DNA from: SZAS-103 sp964640525 | GTDB lineage: Bacteria > Pseudomonadota > Gammaproteobacteria > Xanthomonadales > Xanthomonadaceae | Length of the DNA: 59,036 nucleotides | NCBI GenBank assembly: GCA_964640525.1 | Contig: CAZXGS010000013.1 | Span: forward strand, 1-59,036 | Direction of reading: 5' to 3' | In this document: in pieces, positions 49,504 through 58,789 of the stretch | Layout: every line of letters begins with the position of its first letter | How positions within the stretch are numbered: the stretch's first letter is position 1 | The notes under the pieces: model-generated | Database searches by the model: none | What the model saw: only the letters and a program-made list of their open reading frames with translations | Told to the model about the DNA's origin: nothing | Program-made: the position numbers and the translations under genes

Positions 49504-51033
49504 TCAGCGCCGCGAGGATCCGAGGATCCCGCCGAGCACCCCGCGCAGGATCTGCCTGCCGACCTGGCTGCCGATGGTGCGCGCGGTCTGCTTGGCCATG
49601 GACTCGACGATGCCCTGGCGGCGGTTGGTGCCGAACATCCAGTCCTTGACCGTCTGGCCAAAGCCGCCGCCGTTCGCCGTGGGTTGCGCATGGGCATTGC
49701 CGGTCGCGGTCGCTGCCGAGGGCGCCGCGGCGGTCGCATCCGGTGTCGCGTGGCGCTGCGCCAGCAGTTCAGCCGCGGATTCGCGATTGATCGGGGTGTC
49801 GTACTTGCCGCCGACCGGGCTGCGCGCGCGGATGGTCGCACGCTCGGCGTCGTCGATCGCGCCCATGCGGCAGCGCGGGGCGCAGATCAGGGTGCGCTCG
49901 ACCGGTAGCGGGATGCCGCGGGCGTCCAGCATCGAGGCCAAGGCCTCGCCCACGCCCAGTTGCGAGATGGTCTGTGCGGTGTCCAGTTTCGGGTTCGCCA
50001 CGAACGTCTGCGCGGCGCTGCGCACGGCCTTCTGGTCGCGCGGGGTGAATGCGCGCAGGGCGAACTGCAGGCGGTTGCCGAGCTGACCGAGGATGTCGTC
50101 GGGTACGTCGTCCGGGTACTGCGAGCAGAAATACACGCCAACGCCCTTGGAGCGGATCAGGCGCACCACTTGTTCCACGCGCTGGCGCAGCGCCGGCGGC
50201 GCGTCGTCGAACAGCAGGTGCGCCTCGTCGAAGATGAACACCAGTTTGGGCTGCGGCAGGTCGCCGACTTCCGGCAGTTTTTCGAACAGCTCCGAGAGCA
50301 TCCACAACAGGAAGGTCGAATACAGCTTGGGCTGCAGTACCAGCTTGTCCGCGGCAAGCACGTTGACGATGCCGCGCCCGCTCATGTCCTGGCGCAGGAA
50401 GTCGCCCAGGTCGAGCGCGGGCTCGCCGAAGAAGTGCTCGCCGCCTTGTTGTTCGACCTGCAGCAGGGCGCGCTGGATGGCGCCGATCGATGCCGCGCTG
50501 ACCAGGCCGTATTTGGCCGAGATCTCCTTGCGCTGGTCCGCGCATTCGCTGAGCAGGGCGCGCAGGTCGGCAAGGTCCAGCAACAGCAGTCCGTTGTCGT
50601 CGGCCATGCGGAACACGATCTCCAGCACGCCTTGCTGGGTGTCGTTGAGGTCCAGGATGCGCGCCAGCAGGGTCGGGCCCATCTCGCTGACCGTGGTGCG
50701 CACCGGGTGCCCGGCGGCGCCGAAGATGTCCCAGAACACCACCGGGCTTGCCGCGGCCGCCCAGTCGGTCACCCCGGTGCCGAGGTTGCGCTTGGCGAGC
50801 GCATCGCTGGGGGTGCCGGCCATCGCCAGGCCGGCGACGTCACCCTTCACGTCGGCCATGAACACCGGCACGCCAAGACGGGAAAAGCCCTCGGCCAGCA
50901 GCAGCAGCGACACCGTCTTGCCGGTTCCGGTCGCGCCGGCCACCAATCCGTGCCGGTTGCCCAGGTGCGGCAACAGCACGATCTCGTGCTCGCCCTTGCC
51001 GATCTGGATGTCCTGCGTCGATGCTTGCGTCAC
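49504..51033 (-). CDS. DUF853/YjgR-type HerA-like ATPase
   Basis: A 509-residue P-loop ATPase. Walker A is A-G-A-T-G-T-G-K-T-V (residues about 31-40), Walker B is L-V-F-I-F-D-E-A-H-L-L-F, and V-Y-F-C-S-Q-Y-P-D-D-V-P-D is the sensor region. The tail (about 440-509) is Ala-rich and ends in repeated G-x-x-x-G segments (I-L-R-G-V-L-G-G-I-L-G). This matches YjgR (DUF853), helicase-like proteins of the HerA/FtsK group with unknown cellular role. GTG 51033 with GGGAG 7 nt upstream is chosen; a TTG at 51057 is less likely. Confidence 0.9.
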   Translation of the reverse strand: MTQASTQDIQIGKGEHEIVLLPHLGNRHGLVAGATGTGKTVSLLLLAEGFSRLGVPVFMADVKGDVAGLAMAGTPSDALAKRNLGTGVTDWAAAASPVVFWDIFGAAGHPVRTTVSEMGPTLLARILDLNDTQQGVLEIVFRMADDNGLLLLDLADLRALLSECADQRKEISAKYGLVSAASIGAIQRALLQVEQQGGEHFFGEPALDLGDFLRQDMSGRGIVNVLAADKLVLQPKLYSTFLLWMLSELFEKLPEVGDLPQPKLVFIFDEAHLLFDDAPPALRQRVEQVVRLIRSKGVGVYFCSQYPDDVPDDILGQLGNRLQFALRAFTPRDQKAVRSAAQTFVANPKLDTAQTISQLGVGEALASMLDARGIPLPVERTLICAPRCRMGAIDDAERATIRARSPVGGKYDTPINRESAAELLAQRHATPDATAAAPSAATATGNAHAQPTANGGGFGQTVKDWMFGTNRRQGIVESMAKQTARTIGSQVGRQILRGVLGGILGSSRR

Positions 51034-51141
51034 TGCGTGCTCCCGGCGAACCGCCAACCGCGGCCAGTGTAATGCCTCGTTTTCCCGCGACCCATCGGCC
51101 AGGCCCGCCGAGGCATGCCCGATCCGATCCGGTGGCGCGGC

Positions 51142-51564
51142 TCAAGGAACGACCAGCACCGGCACCCGGCACTGCGCGAGGACCTTCGAGCACACCGAGC
51201 CGAGCAACAGCTTGCCCAGGGTGCCGCGGCCGTGCGAGCCCATGACCACGACGTCAAAGCCGCCATCGACGGCGCGCGCGCTGATGCATGCCGCCGGGTC
51301 GCCCTGGTCGCTGGCCTCTTCGAAGGCGATGCCGGCGCGTTTGAGGCGTTGGCGGATCCCGCGCAGGAAGTGGTCGGCGTCCTTGCGCCGGATCCGCGCG
51401 ACCTCGTCCTTGCCGAGCGCCCGCTGCACGCGGGCCATCATCGGTTCGCCCACGAAGTAGAGGGTGACCTGCAGGTCCGGAACCTGCGTCCGCAGCGTCT
51501 TGCCCAGGTAGTCGGCCGCGCGCTGGGAGCAGGCGCTGCCGTCGGAAGCGAACAGGACTTTCAT
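51142..51564 (-). CDS. Universal stress protein UspA family
   Basis: A 140-residue USP domain. It starts M-K-V-L-F-A-S-D-G-S (ATP-binding Asp) and ends with the nucleotide loop G-S-H-G-R-G-T-L-G-K-L-L-L-G-S, which fits the G-x2-G-x9-G-[ST] pattern of ATP-binding members. It lies between the ATPase and the sensor kinase, both on the same strand, with 54 bp to the kinase gene. It may belong to the same stress-response operon. Confidence 0.92.
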   Translation of the reverse strand: MKVLFASDGSACSQRAADYLGKTLRTQVPDLQVTLYFVGEPMMARVQRALGKDEVARIRRKDADHFLRGIRQRLKRAGIAFEEASDQGDPAACISARAVDGGFDVVVMGSHGRGTLGKLLLGSVCSKVLAQCRVPVLVVP

Positions 51565-51618
51565 GCTTGTGATTCCTTGACGATCGTGGGACGGAATGCG
51601 GCTCGCCGGCCCGCACGC

Positions 51619-53601
51619 TCAGCCTGGCGCATCCGGCTCGCCTCGCGTGCGTGGCAGGCGCATCGACACGTGCAGGCCGGCGCCGGGCGCACTGGCGGCG
51701 CTGATGCTGCCGCCGAGCACGTTGGTGACCTGGTTGAACACGATGTTGGCGCCCAGTCCGGTGCCCCCGCTGCCGCGGCGGGTGGTGAAGAAGGGGTCGA
51801 AGTAGCGCTTGAGGTCGGCGCTGTCCATGCCCGCGCCGTCGTCGGACACGGTGAGCACCACGTCCTCGCCGTCGCTGCGGCCGATGATCGCCACATGGCC
51901 GTCGCTGCGGCCGTCGAAGGCGTGCAGCAGGGCGTTCATCACCAGGTTGGTGATCACCTGCGAAAGCGCGCCGGGGAAGGTGTTCATGGCGATGCCAGGC
52001 TCGCATTCGACCTGTACCACGCACGGCGCGCGCTTGAGTTTGGGCTTGAGCGAAAGCACGATCTCGTCGAGGTACTCGGCGAGGTCGAAATTGCGCCGCT
52101 GGCCGGAGGACTGGTCCACCGCGATCTGCTTGAACGAGCGCACCAGCTCCGCACCGCGGCGGATGTTGTTGTCCAGCACGTGCATGGTCACGTCCAGTTC
52201 CTCGAGCATCTGCTCGACGCGGCCGGCGTCGAACGTGCCCTGGTCGTGCCAGTGGCGCCAGGTGCGCAGCTCCTCCTCCACGTGCGAAGTCGCGGTGACG
52301 CAGATGCCCAGCGGGGTGTTGATCTCGTGCGCGATGCCGGCGACCAGCCCGCCAAGCGAGGCCATTTTTTCCTGCCGCACCAGTTCGTCCTGGGTGCTGC
52401 GCAGTTGTTCCAGGGTCTGCGTGAGCACCTCGTTGCGGCGGCGGATCTGCTCGGCCGCCTCGCGCAGGCGCATGTCCGCCTCGCGCCGCGACAGCGCGCT
52501 GGCGACGTGCGAGGCCATGTAGGCCAGCAAGTCCAGGTCGGCCTGCGTGTGGACGATCGTCGGATCGTAGCTTTGCACCACGATCACGCCGTACACGCGC
52601 TCGGCGACGATCAACGGCGCACCCAGCCAACTGGCGATGCCGAGGTGGCCGCGCGCCTCGTGGATCTCCCCGGCGCACACCAGTTCGGCGCGCCGCTGCG
52701 GATCCACCCGTTGCGGCTGGCGCGTGCGCACCACATATGAGGTCAGGCCGCGCCAGATCGGGAAACGCTGGTCGGGAGGACCGGCAACCTCGTACGCGTC
52801 CACCTGGTAGGGAAAACTGAATTCCTGGGTGTCCTCGTGGTGCAGCATGATGAAGAAGTTGCGCGCGTACATCAGCCGTGCAGTGACTTCGTGGACTTCG
52901 CGATACACCTCATCGAGACTGGCGCCGGTGGCCGACAGCGCGGCGATGTCGTACAGGCCGCGCTGCAGTTCCTCGGCCTTGCGGCGATCGGCGATCTCGT
53001 GTTCGAGTTGGCGGGTGCGCTCGGCGATCGCCTGTTCCAGGCGCTGGGTTGCGCTGACGCGCTCGACCATGATCGAGATGTGGTCGGCGATCTGCCCGAA
53101 CAGCGCGATGTCCTCGTCGCTGTAGAGATGGTCGCTGCGGTAGCTCTGGATCACCAGCGCACCCAGCACGCGGTCGGCCTGGGTGCGCAGCGGCATGCCG
53201 ATCCAGTGTGCCGCGGGGGTGCCGGTCTGCCAGCGCGCGTGCTGCGCCTGCCAGCGTGGATCGGTGAAGTCGGCGCCGGTAAGCACCAGCGCCTCGCCCT
53301 TGAGGATCACCCATGCCGTCGCCGAATCGTCTGCGCCGCGCAGGGGATAGCGTTGCTGCGGGTCCTCCGGCGGATCGACCTCGTCCACGAAGTACACGAA
53401 GCGCACGCTGCTGTCCTGCACATCGTGCAGGGCGACGTAGAAGTTGGCCGCGTAGAGGATGCCCGAGAGGGCGTCGTGGGTGGCGCGCAGGAAGGCGTCG
53501 AGGTCGCTGGTCGTGCACGACAGGCGCCCGACCTGCAACAGCATGGCCTGGGCCGCTTCAAGGCGTTGCACGCGCGATTGCAGCGTTGTGGTCCCGTGCA
53601 T
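51619..53601 (-). CDS. Soluble histidine kinase with two GAF domains
   Basis: A 660-residue cytoplasmic sensor kinase with no membrane helix. GAF 1 covers about residues 25-180, a coiled coil follows (185-215), GAF 2 about 220-375, and a second coiled coil (370-410). The HisKA H-box has His425 in G-I-A-H-E-I-N-T-P. The ATPase domain has N (N-L-V-M-N-A-L), G1 (D-D-G-A-G-M), F (F-D-P-F-F-T-T) and G2 (G-T-G-L-G). No receiver domain and no response-regulator gene are adjacent, so its partner is elsewhere. Signals are probably small molecules or redox. Divergent from the RND efflux genes. Confidence 0.92.
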   Translation of the reverse strand: MHGTTTLQSRVQRLEAAQAMLLQVGRLSCTTSDLDAFLRATHDALSGILYAANFYVALHDVQDSSVRFVYFVDEVDPPEDPQQRYPLRGADDSATAWVILKGEALVLTGADFTDPRWQAQHARWQTGTPAAHWIGMPLRTQADRVLGALVIQSYRSDHLYSDEDIALFGQIADHISIMVERVSATQRLEQAIAERTRQLEHEIADRRKAEELQRGLYDIAALSATGASLDEVYREVHEVTARLMYARNFFIMLHHEDTQEFSFPYQVDAYEVAGPPDQRFPIWRGLTSYVVRTRQPQRVDPQRRAELVCAGEIHEARGHLGIASWLGAPLIVAERVYGVIVVQSYDPTIVHTQADLDLLAYMASHVASALSRREADMRLREAAEQIRRRNEVLTQTLEQLRSTQDELVRQEKMASLGGLVAGIAHEINTPLGICVTATSHVEEELRTWRHWHDQGTFDAGRVEQMLEELDVTMHVLDNNIRRGAELVRSFKQIAVDQSSGQRRNFDLAEYLDEIVLSLKPKLKRAPCVVQVECEPGIAMNTFPGALSQVITNLVMNALLHAFDGRSDGHVAIIGRSDGEDVVLTVSDDGAGMDSADLKRYFDPFFTTRRGSGGTGLGANIVFNQVTNVLGGSISAASAPGAGLHVSMRLPRTRGEPDAPG

Positions 53602-53920
53602 GCGGCCTGGCACCCCTTTGCGCAAGCGGTGGCTTGCTCCCGCGATCCTACAACGGCCGCGGCGTGCGGGTGGAGACAGGTGCCTGAAGTATCGGGTCGT
53701 GACGTGATCATTGCCGTGGCGACCATCGCATGACGAAATGCACACGCGGATGGGCATGGCCATGGCAATGTGGTCAACTCGCGCCAGCCTCGAACTTTGC
53801 GCTGCTGCCGAGGACGACGCACTGGCGGCAGGTTCGATGCTGGTCGTCGCCGCGTCGGCCTTTCGCGTGTCGGGCGACCGGCTCCCCTTCCAGCCAACCA
53901 TGGCGATGCCACAGGAAACG
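53602..53920. promoter_or_regulatory. Divergent region between kinase and efflux genes
   Basis: 319 bp with no convincing gene and no strong repeat. It must hold both promoters, but no box pair could be picked. The mdtA frame stays open upstream through most of it; no signal peptide or family sequence supports an earlier start. Confidence 0.35.
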
Positions 53921-55300
53921 ATGAGCGATTCCCCACGCAAGCTCCCCGAGCCCCCACGCCGTCGCTGGCTGATCGTGGTGGTGATCCTGGCTGTCGCCGC
54001 TGCGCTCGGCTGGGCCGGGCAGCGCCTGGCGAGCGACACGGCGGCCACGCAGCAGGCCGGACGTTTCGGCGGCTTCCGCGGCCATGGTGGCCCCGGCCCC
54101 GGCAGCCGACTGGCCACGCCGGTGGGTGCGGCGGTGGCCGCCCGTGGTGACATCCATCTCGTCGTCGATGCGCTGGGCACGGTGACGCCGCTGCGCACGG
54201 TGACGGTGGGTGCGCAGGTTGCCGGGCAGTTGCAGGCGGTGGCGTTCGCGGAGGGCCAGCACGTGACCCGCGGGCAGGTGCTGGCGCAGATCGATGCGCG
54301 CACCTACCAGGCGCAGCAGCAGCAGGCGCAGGGCAACCTCGCGCGCGACCAGGCGCAGTTGGCCAATGCGCGGCTCGACCTGGCGCGTTACCAGTCGCTG
54401 GTCAGGCAAAGTTCCATCGCCAGGCAGCAACTGGATACGCAGGCGGCGCTGGTACGCCAGCTCCAGGGTGCGGTGGAGGCCGACCAGGGTGCGCTGGAGG
54501 TGGCCGGGGTCAACCTCGGCTACACCCGGATCGTCGCGCCGATGGACGGTCGCGTGGGCCTGCGCCAGGTCGATCCGGGCAACAACGTCGGCAACGGCAG
54601 CACGATCGCGGTGATCACCCAGATGCAGCCGATGGACGTGTTGTTCACCGTGCCCGAGGATCGCCTGCCGGCGCTGCGGGCCAGGCTGCGCCAGGGTGCG
54701 CCGCCAACCGTGGAAGCCTGGGATCGCAATGGCAAGGCCCGTCTGGCCACGGGCGCGCTGGCCAGCATGGACAACCAGATCGACCCAAGCACCGGCACGG
54801 TCAGGGTGAAGGCGCGCTTCGGCAACGACGACGAGGTGCTGTTCCCCAACCAGTTCGTCAACGTCAAGCTGATGCTCGATACCCTCCACGACGCCACGCT
54901 GATCCCCGCCTCGGCCCTGCAGCGCGGGGCTTCAGGCTTGTTCGTGTACGTGATTGGAAGCGATGACACCGTGTCGGTGCGGACCGTCACCACCGGGGTG
55001 AACGAGGATGATCGGGTCCAGATCCTGACCGGCCTGAACCCCGGCGAGCGGGTGGTCACCGACGGCAGCGATCGCTTGCGTGACGGCAGTCCGGTGACCG
55101 TGCCCACGCTCAAGGGCGGTGGGGTGGCTTCGACCTTGAGCGAAACGTTGCCGAGTCCGGCTTCCGATGGTGGCCGGTGGCATGGTCGGCGCCGTGGTGG
55201 GCACGGCCAGGGCGGCTGGGGATCGGGGCGGCGCGATCATGGCGCAACGGGATCGGAGGCAGCGTCGTCCTCATCGGGCGAAAGGGGCGCCGGTGGATAG
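53921..55300 (+). CDS. mdtA: RND efflux periplasmic adaptor (MdtA-like)
   Basis: A 459-residue membrane-fusion protein that would join an RND pump to an outer-membrane channel. One N-terminal helix (residues about 17-37: W-L-I-V-V-V-I-L-A-V-A-A-A) anchors it. The lipoyl/barrel-sandwich part has G-T-V-T-P-L-R-T-V-T-V and E-G-Q-H-V-T-R-G-Q-V-L-A-Q-I-D-A-R. A helical hairpin (about 120-180) and the beta-barrel domain with A-P-M-D-G-R-V-G-L-R follow. A long Gly/Ser/Arg/His-rich tail (about 400-459) is unusual for MdtA and may be disordered. ATG 53921 with AGGAA 4 nt upstream is preferred. Confidence 0.88.
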   Translation: MSDSPRKLPEPPRRRWLIVVVILAVAAALGWAGQRLASDTAATQQAGRFGGFRGHGGPGPGSRLATPVGAAVAARGDIHLVVDALGTVTPLRTVTVGAQVAGQLQAVAFAEGQHVTRGQVLAQIDARTYQAQQQQAQGNLARDQAQLANARLDLARYQSLVRQSSIARQQLDTQAALVRQLQGAVEADQGALEVAGVNLGYTRIVAPMDGRVGLRQVDPGNNVGNGSTIAVITQMQPMDVLFTVPEDRLPALRARLRQGAPPTVEAWDRNGKARLATGALASMDNQIDPSTGTVRVKARFGNDDEVLFPNQFVNVKLMLDTLHDATLIPASALQRGASGLFVYVIGSDDTVSVRTVTTGVNEDDRVQILTGLNPGERVVTDGSDRLRDGSPVTVPTLKGGGVASTLSETLPSPASDGGRWHGRRRGGHGQGGWGSGRRDHGATGSEAASSSSGERGAGG

Positions 55301-55395
55301 GGTGGGCCCGGCTTGGTTCGCTGGCGTCGCAGCGATCGCGGCGGGGGGTGACCGGCATGCTTCTTCCGGGAAGCCGCAGTGGTACCGATCAGCGT

Positions 55396-55487
55396 GCCGT
55401 CATCCCGGCGCAAGCCGGGACCCATTCGGGTTTGGTGCGGGTGGACGAAACGGCAAGATGGATCCCGGCTTGCGCCGGGACGACGGC
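55396..55487. repeat. Inverted pair of CCCGGC-type repeats
   Basis: Two hairpins, cgtcatcccggcgcaagccggga (55398-55420) and cccggcttgcgccgggacgacg (55464-55485), face each other across about 40 bp. The right unit differs at only two positions from that at 475-496, cccggcctgcgccggggcgacg. This is a dispersed palindromic repeat family, here placed between the adaptor and pump genes. Confidence 0.75.
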
Positions 55488-55537
55488 AGTGGAATCCGGC
55501 CATGGTCGGTGTCGCGGCGCGACGGATGGTTTTTTGC

Positions 55538-58500
55538 ATGAATCCCTCGCGCCCGTTCATCCTGCGCCCGGTGGCGACCTCGCTGCTGATGGCGGCGATC
55601 CTGCTGGTGGGCATCCTCGCCTACCGCTTCCTGCCGCTGTCGGCGCTGCCGGAGGTGGATTACCCGACGATCCAGATCACCACGCTCTATCCCGGCGCCA
55701 GCCCCGACGTCATGACCTCGTCGGTGACCGCTCCGCTGGAGCGCCAATTCGGGCAGTTGCCGGGCCTGAACCAGATGTCCTCGACCAGTTCGGCCGGGGC
55801 TTCGGTGGTGACCTTGCAGTTCGGCCTGCAACTGCCGCTGGACGTGGCCGAGCAGGAGGTGCAGGCGGCGATCAACGCGGCCGGCAGTTTCCTGCCCGCC
55901 GACCTGCCGCAGCCACCGATCTACAGCAAGGTCAATCCCGCCGATGCGCCGATCCTGACCCTGGCGCTGACGTCGAAAACCATGCCGCTGCCGCAGGTCG
56001 AGGACCTGGCCGACACCCGGCTGGCGCAGAAGATCTCGCAGATCGACGGCGTTGGCCTGGTCACCCTGTCCGGCGGGCAGCGGCCGGCGGTGCGCGTGCA
56101 GGCCAATCCGCGCGCGCTGGCCGCCTACGGCATGAGCATGGAAGACCTGCGCAACGCCATCGGCAGCGCCAACGTCAACGGCGCCAAGGGAAGCTTCGAC
56201 GGCCCGGTGCGCAGCTACACCATCGACGCCAACGACCAGCTCAAGTCCGCCGCGGAGTACCGCGACATCATCATCGCCTGGCGCAACGGGGCGCCGGTGC
56301 GGCTGACGGACGTGGCGCAGGTGATCGATGGCGTCGAGAACGCCAACCTGGCGGCGTGGAAGGACACGACCCCGGCGGTGATCGTCAACATCCAGCGCCA
56401 GCCCGGCGCCAACGTGATCGACGTGGTCGATCGGGTCAAGCAATTGCTGCCGAGCCTGACCGCCTCGCTGCCGGCGGCGGTGGACGTGGCGATGCTGACC
56501 GACCGCACGGTGACGGTGCGGGCCTCGGTGCACGACGTGCAGTTCGAGCTGCTGCTGGCGATCGCGCTGGTGGTGCTGGTGATCTTCCTGTTCCTGCGCA
56601 ACCTGCCGGCGACCATCATCCCCAGCTTCTCGGTGCCGCTGTCAATCGTGGGCACGTTCGCGGTGATGTACCTGGCAGGGTTCTCGCTCAACAACCTGAC
56701 CATGATGGCGCTGACCATCTCCACCGGCTTCGTGGTGGACGATGCGATCGTGATGATCGAGAACATCGCCCGCTACATCGAGGCCGGCGAGCCGCCGCGG
56801 CAGGCGGCGCTGAAAGGTTCGCGGCAGATCGGCTTCACCATCATCTCGCTGACCATCTCGCTGCTGGCGGTGCTGATCCCGCTGCTGTTCATGGGCGACG
56901 TGGTGGGCCGGCTGTTCCGCGAGTTCGCGATCACCCTGGCGGTGACGATCGTGATCTCGGCGGTGGTCTCGCTGACCCTGGTGCCGATGCTGTGCGCGCG
57001 CATCCTGCGGCATGTCCGCCTCGAGGACGAAAGCCGCTTCGCGCGTGCCAGCCATGCCCTGATCGACCGCGTGATCGTGCGCTACGGCCGGATGCTGGAC
57101 TGGGTGCTCGACCGCCAGGGCGCGACCCTGGTGGTGGCGATCGCCACCCTGGTGCTGACCGTGGTGCTGTACGTGGTCATCCCCAAGGGCTTCTTCCCGG
57201 TCCAGGACACCGGCGTGATCCAGGGGATTTCCGAGGCGCCGCAGTCGATTTCGTTCGCCGCCATGGCGCAACGGCAGAACGCGCTGGGCGCGTTGATCCT
57301 GAAGGATCCGGCGGTGGCCAGCCTGTCCTCGTTCATCGGCGTGGACGGCGCCAACGCCAGCCTCAACAGCGGGCGGATGCTGATCAACCTCAAGCCGCAC
57401 GGCACCCGCGAGGACGTGGCCACGGTGATGCGGCGCTTGCAGGCCACGGCGGCGCGCCTGCCGGGCATCACCCTGTGGCTGCAGCCGGTGCAGGACCTGA
57501 CCATCGAGGATCGGGTCAGCCGCACCCAGTACCAGTTCACCCTCGGCTCGCCCAGCCTGGCCGACCTCGATGCGTGGACGCCCAAGCTGGTTGCGAAGTT
57601 GCGCCAGTTGCCGCAACTGGCCGACGTCGCCTCCGACCTGCAATCCCAAGGCCTAGCGGCCTACCTGGACATCGACCGCGACACCGCCGGGCGCCTTGGC
57701 ATCACCGTGGCGGCGATCGACAACGTGCTCTACGACGCTTTCGGTCAGCGACTGGTTTCGACCATCTTCACCGAGGCCAACCAGTACCGGGTGGTGCTGG
57801 AAGTGCAGCCGCGCTTCGCGCAGGGCCCGCAGGCGCTGGCGCACCTGTACGTGCCCGGGCTGAGCAATGCCAACCAGGTGGCGCAGACGCCGTCCGGGTC
57901 GGTGAGCTCGCCGGGCGGGACGCAAGCCGGTGGCGGTACGCCGCAGGGCGCGACCCCCGGCGTCACCACGGGTTCAAGCCAGGCCGCGGTGGCAGCCGGC
58001 CAGGTGCCGCTGAGCGCCGTGGCCACGATCCGCGAGCAACCCACGCCATTGCAGATCGGGCACCTGGGCCAGTTTCCGGCGACCACGGTTTCGTTCAATC
58101 TCGCGCCTGGCGCCTCGCTGGGGCAGGCGGTTGCAGCGATCCGCCGCGCCGAAGGCGAGCTGGGCATGCCGGCCAGCATCGACACCGCCTTCCAGGGTGC
58201 GGCGGCGGCGTTCCAGGACTCGCTGACCAACACCGTGCTGCTGGTGCTGGCGGCGATCGCCACCATGTACATCGTGCTGGGCGTGCTCTACGAGAGCTAC
58301 GTGCACCCGATCACCATCCTGTCCACCCTGCCCTCGGCCGGGGTGGGCGCATTGCTGGCGCTGCTGCTGGCCGGCGACGACCTTGGCATCGTCGGCATCA
58401 TCGGCATCATCCTGCTGATCGGCATCGTCAAGAAGAACGCGATCATGATGGTGGACTTCGCGCTCGACGCGCAGCGCCACGAGGGCCTGACGCCGCGCGA

Positions 58501-58768
58501 GGCGATCCGCAAGGCCTGCCTGCTGCGCTTCCGGCCGATCCTGATGACCACCCTGGCGGCGCTGTTCGGGGCCTTGCCGCTGATGCTCGGCACCGGTGTG
58601 GGCTCGGAGCTGCGGCATCCGCTGGGCATCACCATCGTCGGCGGCATGATCGTCAGCCAGGTGCTGACGCTGTTCACCACGCCGGTGATCTACCTGGCGT
58701 TCGACCGCTTGGCGGGGCGTGCCGATCGCGCCGGATCCGCTGATCCGGTCACGGACGAGCAACCGTGA
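55538..58768 (+). CDS. mdtB: RND efflux pump, MdtB/MdtC-like permease
   Basis: The inner-membrane proton-driven drug exporter of the RND-HAE1 family, 1076 residues. It starts with F-I-L-R-P-V-A-T-S-L-L-M at the first helix. TM4 carries the proton-relay pair D-D in F-V-V-D-D-A-I-V-M-I-E-N, and the TM10 region carries K-K in I-V-K-K-N-A-I-M-M-V-D-F-A. Two large porter loops are present; the second has an extra Gly/Ser/Thr-rich insertion (near residues 780-820, G-G-T-Q-A-G-G-G-T-P). This is the MdtB type, which normally works with MdtC; no second pump gene or outer-membrane factor is inside the window, but they may follow. ATG 55538 preferred over 55526. Confidence 0.94.
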   Translation: MNPSRPFILRPVATSLLMAAILLVGILAYRFLPLSALPEVDYPTIQITTLYPGASPDVMTSSVTAPLERQFGQLPGLNQMSSTSSAGASVVTLQFGLQLPLDVAEQEVQAAINAAGSFLPADLPQPPIYSKVNPADAPILTLALTSKTMPLPQVEDLADTRLAQKISQIDGVGLVTLSGGQRPAVRVQANPRALAAYGMSMEDLRNAIGSANVNGAKGSFDGPVRSYTIDANDQLKSAAEYRDIIIAWRNGAPVRLTDVAQVIDGVENANLAAWKDTTPAVIVNIQRQPGANVIDVVDRVKQLLPSLTASLPAAVDVAMLTDRTVTVRASVHDVQFELLLAIALVVLVIFLFLRNLPATIIPSFSVPLSIVGTFAVMYLAGFSLNNLTMMALTISTGFVVDDAIVMIENIARYIEAGEPPRQAALKGSRQIGFTIISLTISLLAVLIPLLFMGDVVGRLFREFAITLAVTIVISAVVSLTLVPMLCARILRHVRLEDESRFARASHALIDRVIVRYGRMLDWVLDRQGATLVVAIATLVLTVVLYVVIPKGFFPVQDTGVIQGISEAPQSISFAAMAQRQNALGALILKDPAVASLSSFIGVDGANASLNSGRMLINLKPHGTREDVATVMRRLQATAARLPGITLWLQPVQDLTIEDRVSRTQYQFTLGSPSLADLDAWTPKLVAKLRQLPQLADVASDLQSQGLAAYLDIDRDTAGRLGITVAAIDNVLYDAFGQRLVSTIFTEANQYRVVLEVQPRFAQGPQALAHLYVPGLSNANQVAQTPSGSVSSPGGTQAGGGTPQGATPGVTTGSSQAAVAAGQVPLSAVATIREQPTPLQIGHLGQFPATTVSFNLAPGASLGQAVAAIRRAEGELGMPASIDTAFQGAAAAFQDSLTNTVLLVLAAIATMYIVLGVLYESYVHPITILSTLPSAGVGALLALLLAGDDLGIVGIIGIILLIGIVKKNAIMMVDFALDAQRHEGLTPREAIRKACLLRFRPILMTTLAALFGALPLMLGTGVGSELRHPLGITIVGGMIVSQVLTLFTTPVIYLAFDRLAGRADRAGSADPVTDEQP

Positions 58769-58789
58769 TCGCGAGCCGTCACGGCCTGG